Of a stretch of 64,000 nt of DNA, positions 38,264-48,550 are shown one piece after another (position 1 is the stretch's first letter; each line of letters starts with the position of its first letter). This DNA comes from Membranipora membranacea. Taxonomy: Eukaryota > Bryozoa > Gymnolaemata > Cheilostomatida > Membraniporidae. The stretch covers positions 4,712,001 through 4,776,000 of the forward strand of contig OU612075.1 in assembly GCA_914767715.1 (NCBI GenBank), in the 5' to 3' direction. The position numbers and the translations under genes are program-made. The notes below the pieces were generated by a model. It did not search any database and was not told the DNA's origin. It saw only the letters and a list, made by a program, of their open reading frames with translations.

Positions 38264-38297
38264 TCGCTTCTCGGCCTATTGACTAAGATCAAAGTGT
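38264..38297 (+). pseudogene. U2 snRNA 5'-end fragment
   Basis: TCGCTTCTCGGCCTATTGAC followed by TAAGATCAAAGTGT matches nucleotides 2 to about 35 of animal U2 snRNA with two differences by my memory of the consensus. The match stops just before the branch-point recognition sequence (GUAGUA), and no later U2 element such as the Sm site follows. It is a fragment, not a gene. Confidence 0.7.
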
Positions 38298-40544
38298 CAT
38301 TGCCATTGGGTGATTAGTGGCTGTTTCAGTTTCTGGCAGCTTGCTGCACACTCACTTAGGAGGTCCAACTTACTTAGGAGGGCAACTTGCGTCCTTCTTT
38401 AGGGGCAGCACACCCTCTGTTTTGTCATAAGCAGGGCTGACACACAGTCGGAAAACCCTGACTGGCATTCTGGGATGCCGCCAGCTTAGCTGGAAAACCC
38501 ATGACTGGTGGTATTTCACTACTTATCATATCGAGCACACATACATATTGTTTACAAGCCATTACTACTAACTTTCTCACTTAACTGACCTTAACAAGGT
38601 TACTTACTTGCCTCTCAGGGTACTGATATGGAGCTCATACATATGGTTTATACAGGCCATCATTTTTCAGCAGCTCAATCTATCTGACCTAACAAGGTTT
38701 CACACTTATCATACACCATTGGTATCCATTCCAATCATTTCTCTCTAGGACATACTGACTGAAAAACTCAGCATCTATCTCTCTGGTAAATATTATTTAA
38801 ATCTCAGCATTACTTCATGCTGATTTAAACCTTAGCATTGGGCTAATTTGAACCACCTTGTTATTGCGTTCAATCACGTATCACGTTATTGCATTTAACT
38901 CAGTATCAAAAAGGCTTACTACGAAAAAAACAGTTTAGGTGGTACTCATTTGGTTCATGGATTTGAACAGTGGAACCACAAAATGATGAAACCTCACAAA
39001 AAATTCCTTACTCTTGGAGAAGCGGATCAGAAACAGACTAATTTCAGAAGCAAACACATGTACAAAATAATCATTACAACATACAAATAATACTATTATA
39101 GAAAATGGGACAACTTTAGATTGTATTTTTGCCAAGTTCTGATCGTGTTGAATACCAAAATGCTGTGGTAGTCTTGTTTGATGTAGTAGATCCTATCATT
39201 CCCCATCAAATTGAGAGACTGCTTTAAACATTATGCAATAAAAAAAATATTGATCATGAGTTTGCATTATAACATCGAAAGCCGGTGCTAAAAAGGGAAC
39301 GCATGTGAAAATAGCCTAAGAACTCAGAAATTGTACAGTGCAGTTGAGCAGGTAATTCACTTCACTATTTAATAGTTATGTGTAATACTAAATGGTTTAA
39401 TGATATTAAATTATTTATATACCTAACAGCCAGCATAAAAAAATATATTGATCAACCGACAGCAAAATATTGTTACAGATTACTAAGAGTTCTGGATTTG
39501 GGTTATATAATATTCATCCTTAATTTGTTTTGTCATTCACGAAATTTATGCATCAATTTCATTCAATTACACTGCAAATTGAAAATACAGGCATTTATTG
39601 TGTCATGCTTCTAGGCTTTTACGGAATTAGATAACTTGTATCTTCAAGTAATACAAAATTTGGCAGATCAGAAATTGAAACCAACTCAACACGCCAGCAC
39701 ACCAGCTGGCAATATTTTTGGAGAAGAAATCTAGACACTGTGGGTGACAGTCTATCAATCTTGTGAATGCAATCTGAAACAATCACCTTCACTTGAAAGT
39801 ACTAGTCAATTACTTGGTAATACTACTATATAAAACAGCTGATGGACAAAACGGTCTGATAGCTGATAGCTGATAGTGTGATAGCTTATATAAGAGAAAA
39901 TATATATTATATTAAATATATAACATTATGTAGTAGGAAACATAATGGCTGACTTGTAAGATTGAATTTCTCATTCAAGATATCCAGCATGCATTTTTGG
40001 TGAGAGTTTGGGTAAGGTTACATGCAGGATTATTGCTCCCTTTCTTATTAAATTTTTTTAAAGCTTTTTTTATTTTGTTTATTAGTTATTTATAAAAAAT
40101 TGTTATGTTACTATGGTATTTATTTGTTCAACATGTACTTCTTTCCATACTAATTAAACAGACTGACAGAATCTTTAGTGAATTATTGGGTAGTTAACTT
40201 TGACTATTAACTTGAATACATGCAACTATCCTTTCACAGTGTTGGCGTGGATTGTTGTACTTTGTGGATTGGTGGCTAGGGCTGCGCATTTTCATTTTGT
40301 TGAGGCGGTAACACCGTAGAATGGAAGATTGCAGCACATCTGTTAAACTTAAATCGAGGATACAAGGTGAGGTTGACATACAGATTCAAATTTTCATTTT
40401 TCATTTTATACGGAAGAGACCCTGTATACCAAACTAAGAAAGGACCTTGCCGACAGCATCAGGGGGGAGGTTGGGTAAGCTGACATGCACGTTTATTATT
40501 CCCTTTTTTATGTTAGTATATATTTGTCAAACATGCACTTCTTG

Positions 40545-41160
40545 AAAATTCTTCGGCCTCGTGCAACCTACAAAGATGAAGGTAAACAGCAGTCAGAAAA
40601 CAGGAGAGAGGCTGAGGGATTGGGGAATTTTTGTGGTTAACATGAACATGATGCAGCATGCTTTTCAGGACTTTCAAAAGGGCGACAGGACATTAGACGC
40701 TTGCCAGGAGAGTCTCATCGGAGTGAACCTAACCAAAAAGGAAAGGCCTTTTAGGTAGAATTTCATTACCATGCGGGTCAAAAGGCTGCGGCTATACTAA
40801 ATTGTGTCCGCTCTACAAAGCAGCGCAGGCAGTAGGAGCGGGCTGAAGAGAACTGCTAACAATGAACAGTTCGGATATGCCGTGCAGGATAGCTGCCTTG
40901 GCAAACACAGGGCATGTAAGCTGTTTGCATCGCTTGACATGTCCCCGCTGGCTTAATCAAACTGCCCAAAGCTTGCCAAGCTGGTGGACGATGAAATAAC
41001 AGATACAAAAAAAAAGAGTCTTGAACAGACTGGCACCGGAAAAAATTGAAAGATAATAAACTATTTGGTCTGAACGGGGAATGGAGGAGAATAGAGTTCA
41101 TAATTGAAAACAAGGTGTGCTCAAAGGGATGCAGGCTGCGCCAGCACAACTCTCACTCAA
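40545..41160 (+). pseudogene. Mutator-like transposase relic
   Basis: A 65-codon frame (40561-40758) contains NMMQHAFQDFQKGDRTLDAC. Further on are GCGYTKLCPLYKAAQA, RTANNEQFGYAVQDSCLG, KLFASLDMSPLA and NCPKLAKLVDDEIT in different frames, then a short IIENKVCSKGCRLRQHN. The order matches 5735-6262 and 62445-63260. Frame breaks are many. Confidence 0.5.
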
Positions 41161-41289
41161 TTATGTGGCGTAGATAAAATGCATTATGCTAAACATTTTA
41201 CATCATTTTCATTTTTGAACAATGGTTTGGTTTTTCCAGCTAGATTGCTATTAAAATATTTTACTCATTATTTTCTTACAATAAAAATT

Positions 41290-41510
41290 GAACAGGCCGA
41301 TAATTGGATAACATCTGTTAAGGGTGCCGTCATCAATCATGGAGAGATCATAGTTCTAAAAGCAATGGCTACATATAAAGGAAACCCGATAAGTAAGAGC
41401 AGAACTCACTCTAAAATATGGGTCGACGTCATTGATGCATCTGAAGCGCTTATCAAACTTGATGTGGTTATCATCTTTTCTTTTAGTAAAAATTCAACGG
41501 GTCAATAATT
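41290..41510 (+). pseudogene. Cadherin-repeat relic, second half
   Basis: It contains ITSVKGAVINHGEIIVLKAM, TYKGNPISKSRTHSKIWVDV and IDASEALIKLD in an open frame (41104-41508). The first half of the repeat is missing. Confidence 0.65.
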
Positions 41511-42731
41511 GGTGCGGTAGGAAAGGAAAATCCACATCTGCCATTGAGAGTATCCTCAATTGTGTGGAAACAAAGACATGTACATATATTATTATTTATT
41601 TTATTATTGATTAATTTTCATTATTTTAATCACATTTTTTTCTTTTTATTGCTAAGGAGCCGAAATTTACGATTTAATATAAGTTTTCAACTATATCCTC
41701 CAACTAGATGAACTTTGATGACTGGTTTGAATCGTTTCTGGCAAGAATATTAAGTACACAGTGTTTGGATAAGAAAGGGTGTGTGTGATACCAGAGACTA
41801 TATATTTTTATATCAATAGTCTCTGATGGCGCTATGTTCACCAAGGTCATAAATGCTTGATTGCTTTCTTAAGAATCCTGAATTTTACCCTGGTGTGTCA
41901 TGTCGTTAAAGTTTTACCTTTACAGTGGGAAAGTCTAAATACGGGTGGCAGGCTTTCTAAGGCTATCTTACAGTCCCTTCTTTCATTTATATATCTTATA
42001 TGGATTTTATTTACATCTACAAACCAATTTTGCTTTTTTTCACTTTTGGAATATAAGGTTAGCATGACAAGCAAAGAATCGAAAGCGCTAGAGTCATATG
42101 CCTTCTCGTATAAAACAAACACTGAAGAATCATTACAACATAAAATACCAATATTATAAAAACTGGGAACAACTTTAGATTGTATTTGCGCATAAAAAAA
42201 TTCCATTTTACATCAGGCAACTGCTTCATGCAACAATTGCTTTACAATCTCACAACATTTAAGATAACTGAATGCAAATCCTCATCAGTAATATGAAATA
42301 TCAGGAATTCATAGTGTCATGCTTCCATTCTATTTCGGGACCAAATAGTTTGTGTCTTCGAGCAGTACAAAATTTGGCCAATCTGTCAGTGAAATTAAAA
42401 CCATCACAGCACACCACCTGGCAATGTTTTTCGATGAAGGAATACAGACTTCAGTCTGTAAGCAATGTGGGTGACAGTCTATCAATGCAGTCTATCAGAG
42501 GTGCCGATCAAAGAGCGGAAACATCTACAGGAATGCTGTGCTGGATTAATGAAATAGAGAAGAAGGCAAACCAACTCTCCTTACAAAATTAATGATTCGG
42601 TAGAAATAAGAGAAGCTTCTTGTAGAGAGATGAGAATATACAGATAATGTGGAATCAAAGGGTAAGTCATCACACAGTGTTCTCTTCTTTAGTAGCTGTT
42701 TTTAATTGAATATTGCATTCACTTCTCATAT

Positions 42732-42965
42732 AGGAGTTGATATTTCTGTTGACTATTATGCTTCTGTCTGGGGACAGAAAAAACGGCTGACAACAACTTC
42801 ACAGGAAAGATTGTGGACTTTGTAAAAGACAAAAAAGATGAGCGCAAAGGCAAACAGGCTCCGCCACCAAGACCATACAGTGGTGTGCTCACATGAAAGC
42901 ACAGTCCACCAGTGCAGCGTAACATTGTCACAAACCAGGAACATTAAAGAGAGTGACACAAACAC
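42732..42965 (+). pseudogene. Mutator-like transposase relic (copy of 19757-19985)
   Basis: Same broken frames as the copy in B: VDISVDYYASVWGQK, then a shift and the HKGKQAPPPRPY-type tail. Nearly all breaks are shared, so decay preceded the duplication. Confidence 0.4.
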
Positions 42966-43644
42966 CAGCAATGGCTGAAAATATCTTTTAATATTGTTAC
43001 AATATTTTTACTGCATTTCATCATCCCTTTTTTGCTTTTATTTTTTTCAATCATTATAAAAACAGTTTTCCGCTATGGATCAAATTTTGTGCCTTCCCGT
43101 GTTTTCCAGAACTTGGAGAAAGAACATCAGGAGTACATAGAGGACAAAGCTTGGTACACAAAAAGTGTACATGCAAAACACAATGGAATGTGTTACACAA
43201 GAGTGCTAAATTCAAATTAAAAATGTAAGATCTAGAAACTGTTATTTGACCTTAAGATCCCATATTTATGCCCAAAAGGATTTAAGGTTCCTTTAAATTT
43301 TTTTAACGCTAGTAGACTAAAAATTCTAAATACTAAATATTTCACGTTGTTTGTGACAGTCTCTTTGTTATTTAAAATCTAATCTAGATATTGGTTGTTG
43401 GGAGACATCGGAGCAGGAAATCCAGACATGTATAAACAACCAAAGGCGACTGACAGCTCACCAATCATTGGTGTTTTAGGCCTACCCTCAATTGCAGAGA
43501 GGGGAATGACGTCCACTCCAATCATATATATATATATACTTTTATTGTCAGCAACAATTCATTATTTCAAATGTTTTTCATGATGTGACATAAATGGCAA
43601 AAAAGAAAAATGATACAAACAAAGATTCAACAAAAAATATTAGA

Positions 43645-46413
43645 CTATGCCAATAAACTGAAAAAATGTTGCATTAGCCTTTTCTTAAACATATTCAAAG
43701 TAAGAGTGCTTCTCAATGAAGAGGGTAAAATATTAAAGTTTGTTGTTATTTTGTGGTTTAAGTTGTCTAATGGAGGTTTAAGTAAGTGTGTATCTCTTCT
43801 TGGAAATCGGTGTGGTGTGGTAACAAAAAAATCAGAGATGTATGGAGGTGATAAATTATTCAGAGCCTTAAATCCCGTAATGCAAGTAAAATAATTGCTC
43901 AGTATTGGAAGGGGTAAAATTTTAAGTGATGTACATAGGTCATTAGTAGGTGACAAATAAAAAGGTATATGTTGAACATTGGCCACAATTCTCAAGGCTC
44001 TTTTTTGCTGAGTGAAAATAGGGTTTGTGATATTTGATGCACATAAGTTGTAATATATATGGATACCATAAATGAGATAACAGTGAATAAATTGAAAATA
44101 AAATTGTTTAGCAGAATGCGTGGTCAAGTAGGGTCTGCATAGCTTAAGTAAGTTAGTATTTTTTGACACCTTATCCAAAACAGTCTCACAATGGCCATTC
44201 AATGAAAATGAGTCAGATATCTTAAAGCCAAGAAGTTCAGTTTCATGCCTTTGAAATATTTGGTTATTGTCAATTTTTAAATTTAATGATGAATCCTCTC
44301 CAAAAGAACTTAAAAAGTGTGATTTTTTATAATTTATTGTCATGTGATTATTTTTGCACCACTTGTTGATTGAAACCAAATCTCGATTACAAATTTGAAC
44401 TAATGTAGAGGGAACAGAATGGCTTGCTACAAAAACAGTGTCATCAGCATATGCATAAGAGTTCGAGGAGAGAGGTAGATTTAGTAGGTCATTTATATAA
44501 ATCTGAAATAAAGTTGGTGCCAGTATTGAACCTTGCGGCACCCCAATATTGATGTCAAGTATTGATGACACTGCACCATCAAAATGAACATACTGAGACC
44601 TGTCCTGTAGAAATGATGAAAGCAACAAAAATGCCTTGTTCTCAAAATTAAAGTTCTGTAGTTTATTTTTTAATATTTGGTGATCAACACAATCAAATGC
44701 CTTGCAGAAATCAATAAACAGAAAAATACTCTTCCTTTGTTTGAGTTTCTCAGAAGAATAGTCAGAAATAATTTTGTGAACGGCGTCGCTGCATGAATGT
44801 GCAGTGCGAAAACCGGACTGCGATGAAGATATTAGATGGTTTTCATTCAAAAATATCTGTATATTAATATTTAAATGTTTTTCAAATATCTTTGAAAGAA
44901 CGGGTAAAACTGATATAGGTCTATAATTTCCTGGGTCATCTTTTGATCCTGACTTAAAAATAGGGGTTACGCGAGCAATTTTCCAGACTTTTGGGAATAC
45001 TCCTTCATCTAAAATTCTATTGAAAATATCTGTGAGCACTGGACCTATGTAGGGAAATGTTTTGTTTAACATCCGAACTGAAATCTGGTCAGGACCAGTG
45101 CTTTTGCTTATGGGTATTGATTTTAGAAGCTTATGCAATGAGACTGTTGTGAATTTTGGAAATTGTTTCAAACCTTTGTGGTGGTAATTTGGTAAAGTAC
45201 TAGAAAAATCCGAAATCAACGAAAAATCCTTTGATAGCTTCGCAGCGATAGATGTAAAATGCTCGTTCAAATTACTGCTAGAAATATCAGCAGCATTGTC
45301 AATGTAGGTTTTAGTTTTGTTTCCGATATTTAGCGCATTCCACAATGATTTGGTATTATGGCCTTTGGAATTTTCTACCAGTTTTGTCAAATACTTCTTC
45401 TTTTTTCTTTTTATCATGTTAGTCACTAAGTTTCTTTCAGTTTTATAAAAATCCCATAAATTTTGAGATTTATACTGATCTCTTAGTCTCATATGATCAC
45501 GCACTTCATCATCAATCCACATAGGAAGGACCTCAGATTTGACATAGCGAGTCCTCCGTTTTATAAGTTTTGATGTTAAATTTAAGAAAGTTTCATTGAA
45601 ATTCTCTATGACATGGTTGATGTTGCTGTAACATAGAGATTGGTGCCAGTCAACATTGCTGAAATATTTGTGTATATTTTCATCGGTAAATTTGCTATAA
45701 TCGTTGAAATTTATCTTAATTCTTTTCTCTGATTTTACAACACCCTTTTTTCGTATTGCCATAACCAAAAAATGATCACTTAAAGAGTATTTCAGAACTA
45801 AGCTAGAACGAACATTGGCTGGTTGGTTAGTGTATATGTGATCAATGATAGATTCAGAATTTTCTGCAATTCTTGTAAAATCCTTTATTAGTTGTGTAAG
45901 TCCAAGTGGATTTATGACATTTCTAAACCACCTGACCAATGTGCTGTTATGACCGAGGTCAACATTAAAATCACCCAAAATGATTACTTCCCTGCAAATT
46001 GATACAATGTTCTCGATGTAATGAGTGAAGACATGATTCCAATCAACAAGTGCGCTAGGTGGGCGATAAACGAAGCATGTTAAAAAAGATTGTGAGTGGG
46101 TTTGGGAGATTTTCAAAGTAATTGACTCAGGCATTGAATGGTTTGCAACATTGATCTCTTCAAATGAAATACCAACACGTATGTAGCATAGCAAACCCCC
46201 TCCTTGACCAGTATTCCTATCCTGTCTTACAATATTATAGTTCAATTTATGGAAAAAACTATTTGATTTAGACTCATTTAGAAAAGTCTCAGATAAACAA
46301 AAAATATCAAGATCATTTTCATATAAGATCTTTTTAACTTCATCAATTTTGCTTGTAAGCCCTCTAATATTTAGATGAGCTATTTTCATGCCTTGAGTAA
46401 AATAACTAGACAT
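43645..46413 (-). CDS. ORF2: endonuclease-reverse transcriptase
   Basis: The frame is open from 46473 (942 codons if read from there). I prefer the ATG at 46413-46411 (MSSYFTQGMK), which overlaps the ORF1 stop, or MKIAHL at 46386; the 46473 ATG lies within ORF1. Numbering from the 46473 methionine, endonuclease motifs are HLNIRG (N35), SETFL (E62), LGDFNVDLG (D168, N170), SIIDHIY and LSDHFLV (H234). Reverse transcriptase motifs are PIFKSGSKDDPGNYRPISVL, SQSGFRTAHSC, FIDFCKAFDCVDH (586-598), GVPQGSILAPTLFQIYINDL (644-663) and YAYADDTVF (YADD 675-678). This wording fits the jockey/CR1 group. No catalytic residue that I can check is missing. Confidence 0.92.
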   Translation of the reverse strand: MSSYFTQGMKIAHLNIRGLTSKIDEVKKILYENDLDIFCLSETFLNESKSNSFFHKLNYNIVRQDRNTGQGGGLLCYIRVGISFEEINVANHSMPESITLKISQTHSQSFLTCFVYRPPSALVDWNHVFTHYIENIVSICREVIILGDFNVDLGHNSTLVRWFRNVINPLGLTQLIKDFTRIAENSESIIDHIYTNQPANVRSSLVLKYSLSDHFLVMAIRKKGVVKSEKRIKINFNDYSKFTDENIHKYFSNVDWHQSLCYSNINHVIENFNETFLNLTSKLIKRRTRYVKSEVLPMWIDDEVRDHMRLRDQYKSQNLWDFYKTERNLVTNMIKRKKKKYLTKLVENSKGHNTKSLWNALNIGNKTKTYIDNAADISSSNLNEHFTSIAAKLSKDFSLISDFSSTLPNYHHKGLKQFPKFTTVSLHKLLKSIPISKSTGPDQISVRMLNKTFPYIGPVLTDIFNRILDEGVFPKVWKIARVTPIFKSGSKDDPGNYRPISVLPVLSKIFEKHLNINIQIFLNENHLISSSQSGFRTAHSCSDAVHKIISDYSSEKLKQRKSIFLFIDFCKAFDCVDHQILKNKLQNFNFENKAFLLLSSFLQDRSQYVHFDGAVSSILDINIGVPQGSILAPTLFQIYINDLLNLPLSSNSYAYADDTVFVASHSVPSTLVQICNRDLVSINKWCKNNHMTINYKKSHFLSSFGEDSSLNLKIDNNQIFQRHETELLGFKISDSFSLNGHCETVLDKVSKNTNLLKLCRPYLTTHSAKQFYFQFIHCYLIYGIHIYYNLCASNITNPIFTQQKRALRIVANVQHIPFYLSPTNDLCTSLKILPLPILSNYFTCITGFKALNNLSPPYISDFFVTTPHRFPRRDTHLLKPPLDNLNHKITTNFNILPSSLRSTLTLNMFKKRLMQHFFSLLA

Positions 46414-48550
46414 TTGGAGTTGAAATTTCTGATAGGTGGCAATATATGAATAAAGATTTGAGTGGTATACCATTGTGTATAGCGTGTTTCATGTCGGTTT
46501 GTGATGCGAATTTTACCTTCACAGTGCGCAAGGTCTTACCACCTTTTGAGAGTCTCTCAATAGTGGCCTCCGGATAAACTGCTTTGATATCTCGCTCTAT
46601 ATCATTGTTACTGCCTTCTTTAGGGACATTGTACATCATGGCACAGTTTAAATTCTGAGTCTTGGGGTCTTGTGGTCTCCTTGCAGTCGATCCACCAAAG
46701 AGGAGACAATTCCATTCCGTTACAATTTTTATAGCTGCAGCAGTATCTCTAAATTGAATGGCCAGTTTTGGATGATCTGACTTAAACTTATATGGCGTTA
46801 TTTTTTCTACAATCACTAGACCATAATGTTTGCAGATCTCTTGTCGAGTAATATCTTGGTTGTAATTTAAATGGAAAGCTGAGTCTTTCTCAATATTGAC
46901 GATAATGTTTCTTTCAGGTGCAAATGGTTCTCTATGCGTTGACTGTGGATGGTCTGAGCTGTGTTGGTCCTTACTGGATGATTTGAGTTTTGACTTTCTG
47001 CTGTGAAGGGTATTATTGTTTGGTGATCCACTATGGTGTGGTGAAGGGGAAGGCCGGCCGTGGGATTGGAAGGATAGTGGTCGGGATAAAGGGTTTGCCT
47101 GGTTTTGTTGAGTGGAAGTGTGTGGTGTTGGTATGAAGGGGGAAACATGTGCACCAGTGTCGTGACTTTGTGTTTTTCCAGCAACCTCTGCATACGTTCC
47201 AAATTTCTGGTTGATGGAAGATTCCAGTTGTTGTTTTACACAGAACAGTTGATGGTTAAATTTCTGCTCCATAGTTTCTGAGAAATGGCTCAGGTGAGCA
47301 CGTAATGTGTCATTGGTTAATGGTCCGATGTTTCTGCTCTCCTGCATTTGTTGGATGATCTTGGCCTGGTTATTGACTACCTCTTCCAGTTCTTGAATTC
47401 TTGATTGCAGTGACTTGTTCAAAGCCTTGCACATATCTAGACTGCAGTCTGGAATTTTGGTAGGTGGTGAAGAAATTGGTGGGTAAGAACTTACGTCAGA
47501 GATTGGTGGAGGGATCGATTTATTGAGAGGAGATCTTGATCTTGATCTTGATTTTTCTCTTGATTTCTTTGGTGGAGTGAGTTGGTCATGTTTTCCTGTC
47601 TCAGCTTGTCTCCTGTTAAAGGTTGCAGATTTAAGCTGTTGGTTGACGGGAGAGGAATTTGTTATAGCGGTTCGAACATGAGTGATATCTATGTCAGACT
47701 GGATAATAGGAGATGAGGTGTTGGGGATGGGTGATATAGGACTGGCCGTATTGTTGATTGGGCTCTGGTTTTTGACTGGGCTCTGTTGGGAAGGGGTGGT
47801 GGGATGGGAAGGCAAACCCTTTGATGACTCACTTTCAATATTTGATGAAGTTGATGGGACAGGGTGAGTTGGGAGCGATGGCTCAGTAGCTTCATCTCTG
47901 CTATGTGTGAAAGATGGACTATTGATTGATGTATCCATATTACTTTCGTCTGAGAAGCTATCTCTTTCATAGTTTTTTACACTAGCCAGAGCTGTGTGGC
48001 AGATTGATTGGTAATCCTGGTTAGCAGCATCAACAACGTGATGAGGCATCTTAGACATTAGTTCCTCGTAGTGAGCCATGAAATAGTTAATATCTGAATT
48101 TCCGTTCACCAAAATAGTGGATGTCGTATTAAAAAAGTTGATAGTATAAACTTTTTTTTCCTTTTTTTTTAGCTTTTTCGAAACACTTATACATGCTCCA
48201 CTTTTATCAACAGTCAACTTAGAACACACACCTTCAATATCTTTAGTTTTGAGAAAGTTTGCTAGTGAAGTTTTGATCCACTCGAATGCAGCGGTGTTAC
48301 ATACAATCACTATCTGCGGGTTTTTGGTAGTGCCCTTAACTTCTATAGTTGATGTTTGGTTAAAGGTACTATCCAGCTTCTTCTGAATGGCATTTATCTT
48401 GTCCAGATAATATGGCACTTGGTTGACATGTTCCTCAGTTGAATTAGGCTTCATTGTGAAAACCAGTGTAGGTTCAGAGGAAGATGAAGTACTATCCGAG
48501 TCTAAGTCATAGCTATTCTTTTTCCGCGCTCGGTGAAAATGTTTTATCAT
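46406..48550 (-). CDS. ORF1: nucleic-acid-binding protein of the retrotransposon, 714 aa
   Basis: It lies directly upstream of ORF2 and is in a different frame. Visible parts: an acidic/serine-rich N terminus; a globular region (about 45-185) with paired beta-rich motifs (NPQIVIVC, TINFFNTTSTILVNG); a low-complexity Ser/Pro/Thr linker (about 205-325); an SR-rich basic patch (about 328-345, SREKSRSRSRSP); a coiled-coil-like stretch (about 371-450); and a basic linker followed by a C-terminal domain (about 548-714, NIIVNIEKD ... LAIQFRD ... VKVKFASQTD) that resembles an RNA-recognition fold. I see no CCHC zinc knuckles. Such ORF1 proteins coat the RNA and help assembly. The start at 48550 is the first ATG in frame. 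Confidence 0.8.
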   Translation of the reverse strand: MIKHFHRARKKNSYDLDSDSTSSSSEPTLVFTMKPNSTEEHVNQVPYYLDKINAIQKKLDSTFNQTSTIEVKGTTKNPQIVIVCNTAAFEWIKTSLANFLKTKDIEGVCSKLTVDKSGACISVSKKLKKKEKKVYTINFFNTTSTILVNGNSDINYFMAHYEELMSKMPHHVVDAANQDYQSICHTALASVKNYERDSFSDESNMDTSINSPSFTHSRDEATEPSLPTHPVPSTSSNIESESSKGLPSHPTTPSQQSPVKNQSPINNTASPISPIPNTSSPIIQSDIDITHVRTAITNSSPVNQQLKSATFNRRQAETGKHDQLTPPKKSREKSRSRSRSPLNKSIPPPISDVSSYPPISSPPTKIPDCSLDMCKALNKSLQSRIQELEEVVNNQAKIIQQMQESRNIGPLTNDTLRAHLSHFSETMEQKFNHQLFCVKQQLESSINQKFGTYAEVAGKTQSHDTGAHVSPFIPTPHTSTQQNQANPLSRPLSFQSHGRPSPSPHHSGSPNNNTLHSRKSKLKSSSKDQHSSDHPQSTHREPFAPERNIIVNIEKDSAFHLNYNQDITRQEICKHYGLVIVEKITPYKFKSDHPKLAIQFRDTAAAIKIVTEWNCLLFGGSTARRPQDPKTQNLNCAMMYNVPKEGSNNDIERDIKAVYPEATIERLSKGGKTLRTVKVKFASQTDMKHAIHNGIPLKSLFIYCHLSEISTPNV

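Larger units (their letters stand above)
37229..41400. repeat. Array block C, present only in the second unit
   Basis: Its left end matches the A/C-type junction also seen at 63690-63780 (CAGAACACCAGTGCAG...). Inside are pieces related to 2950-6933, 39000-40400 resembling spacer of blocks A and B, a transposase relic and a SINE/U2 chimera. The stretch 38300-38930 is single-copy within the window and shows no gene. Unit 1 has only about 190 bp at this position. Confidence 0.6.

Noticed and set aside
38264-38297. Functional U2 snRNA gene
   Set aside because: Only the first 34 nt or so are present; the branch-point recognition and Sm sequences are missing.
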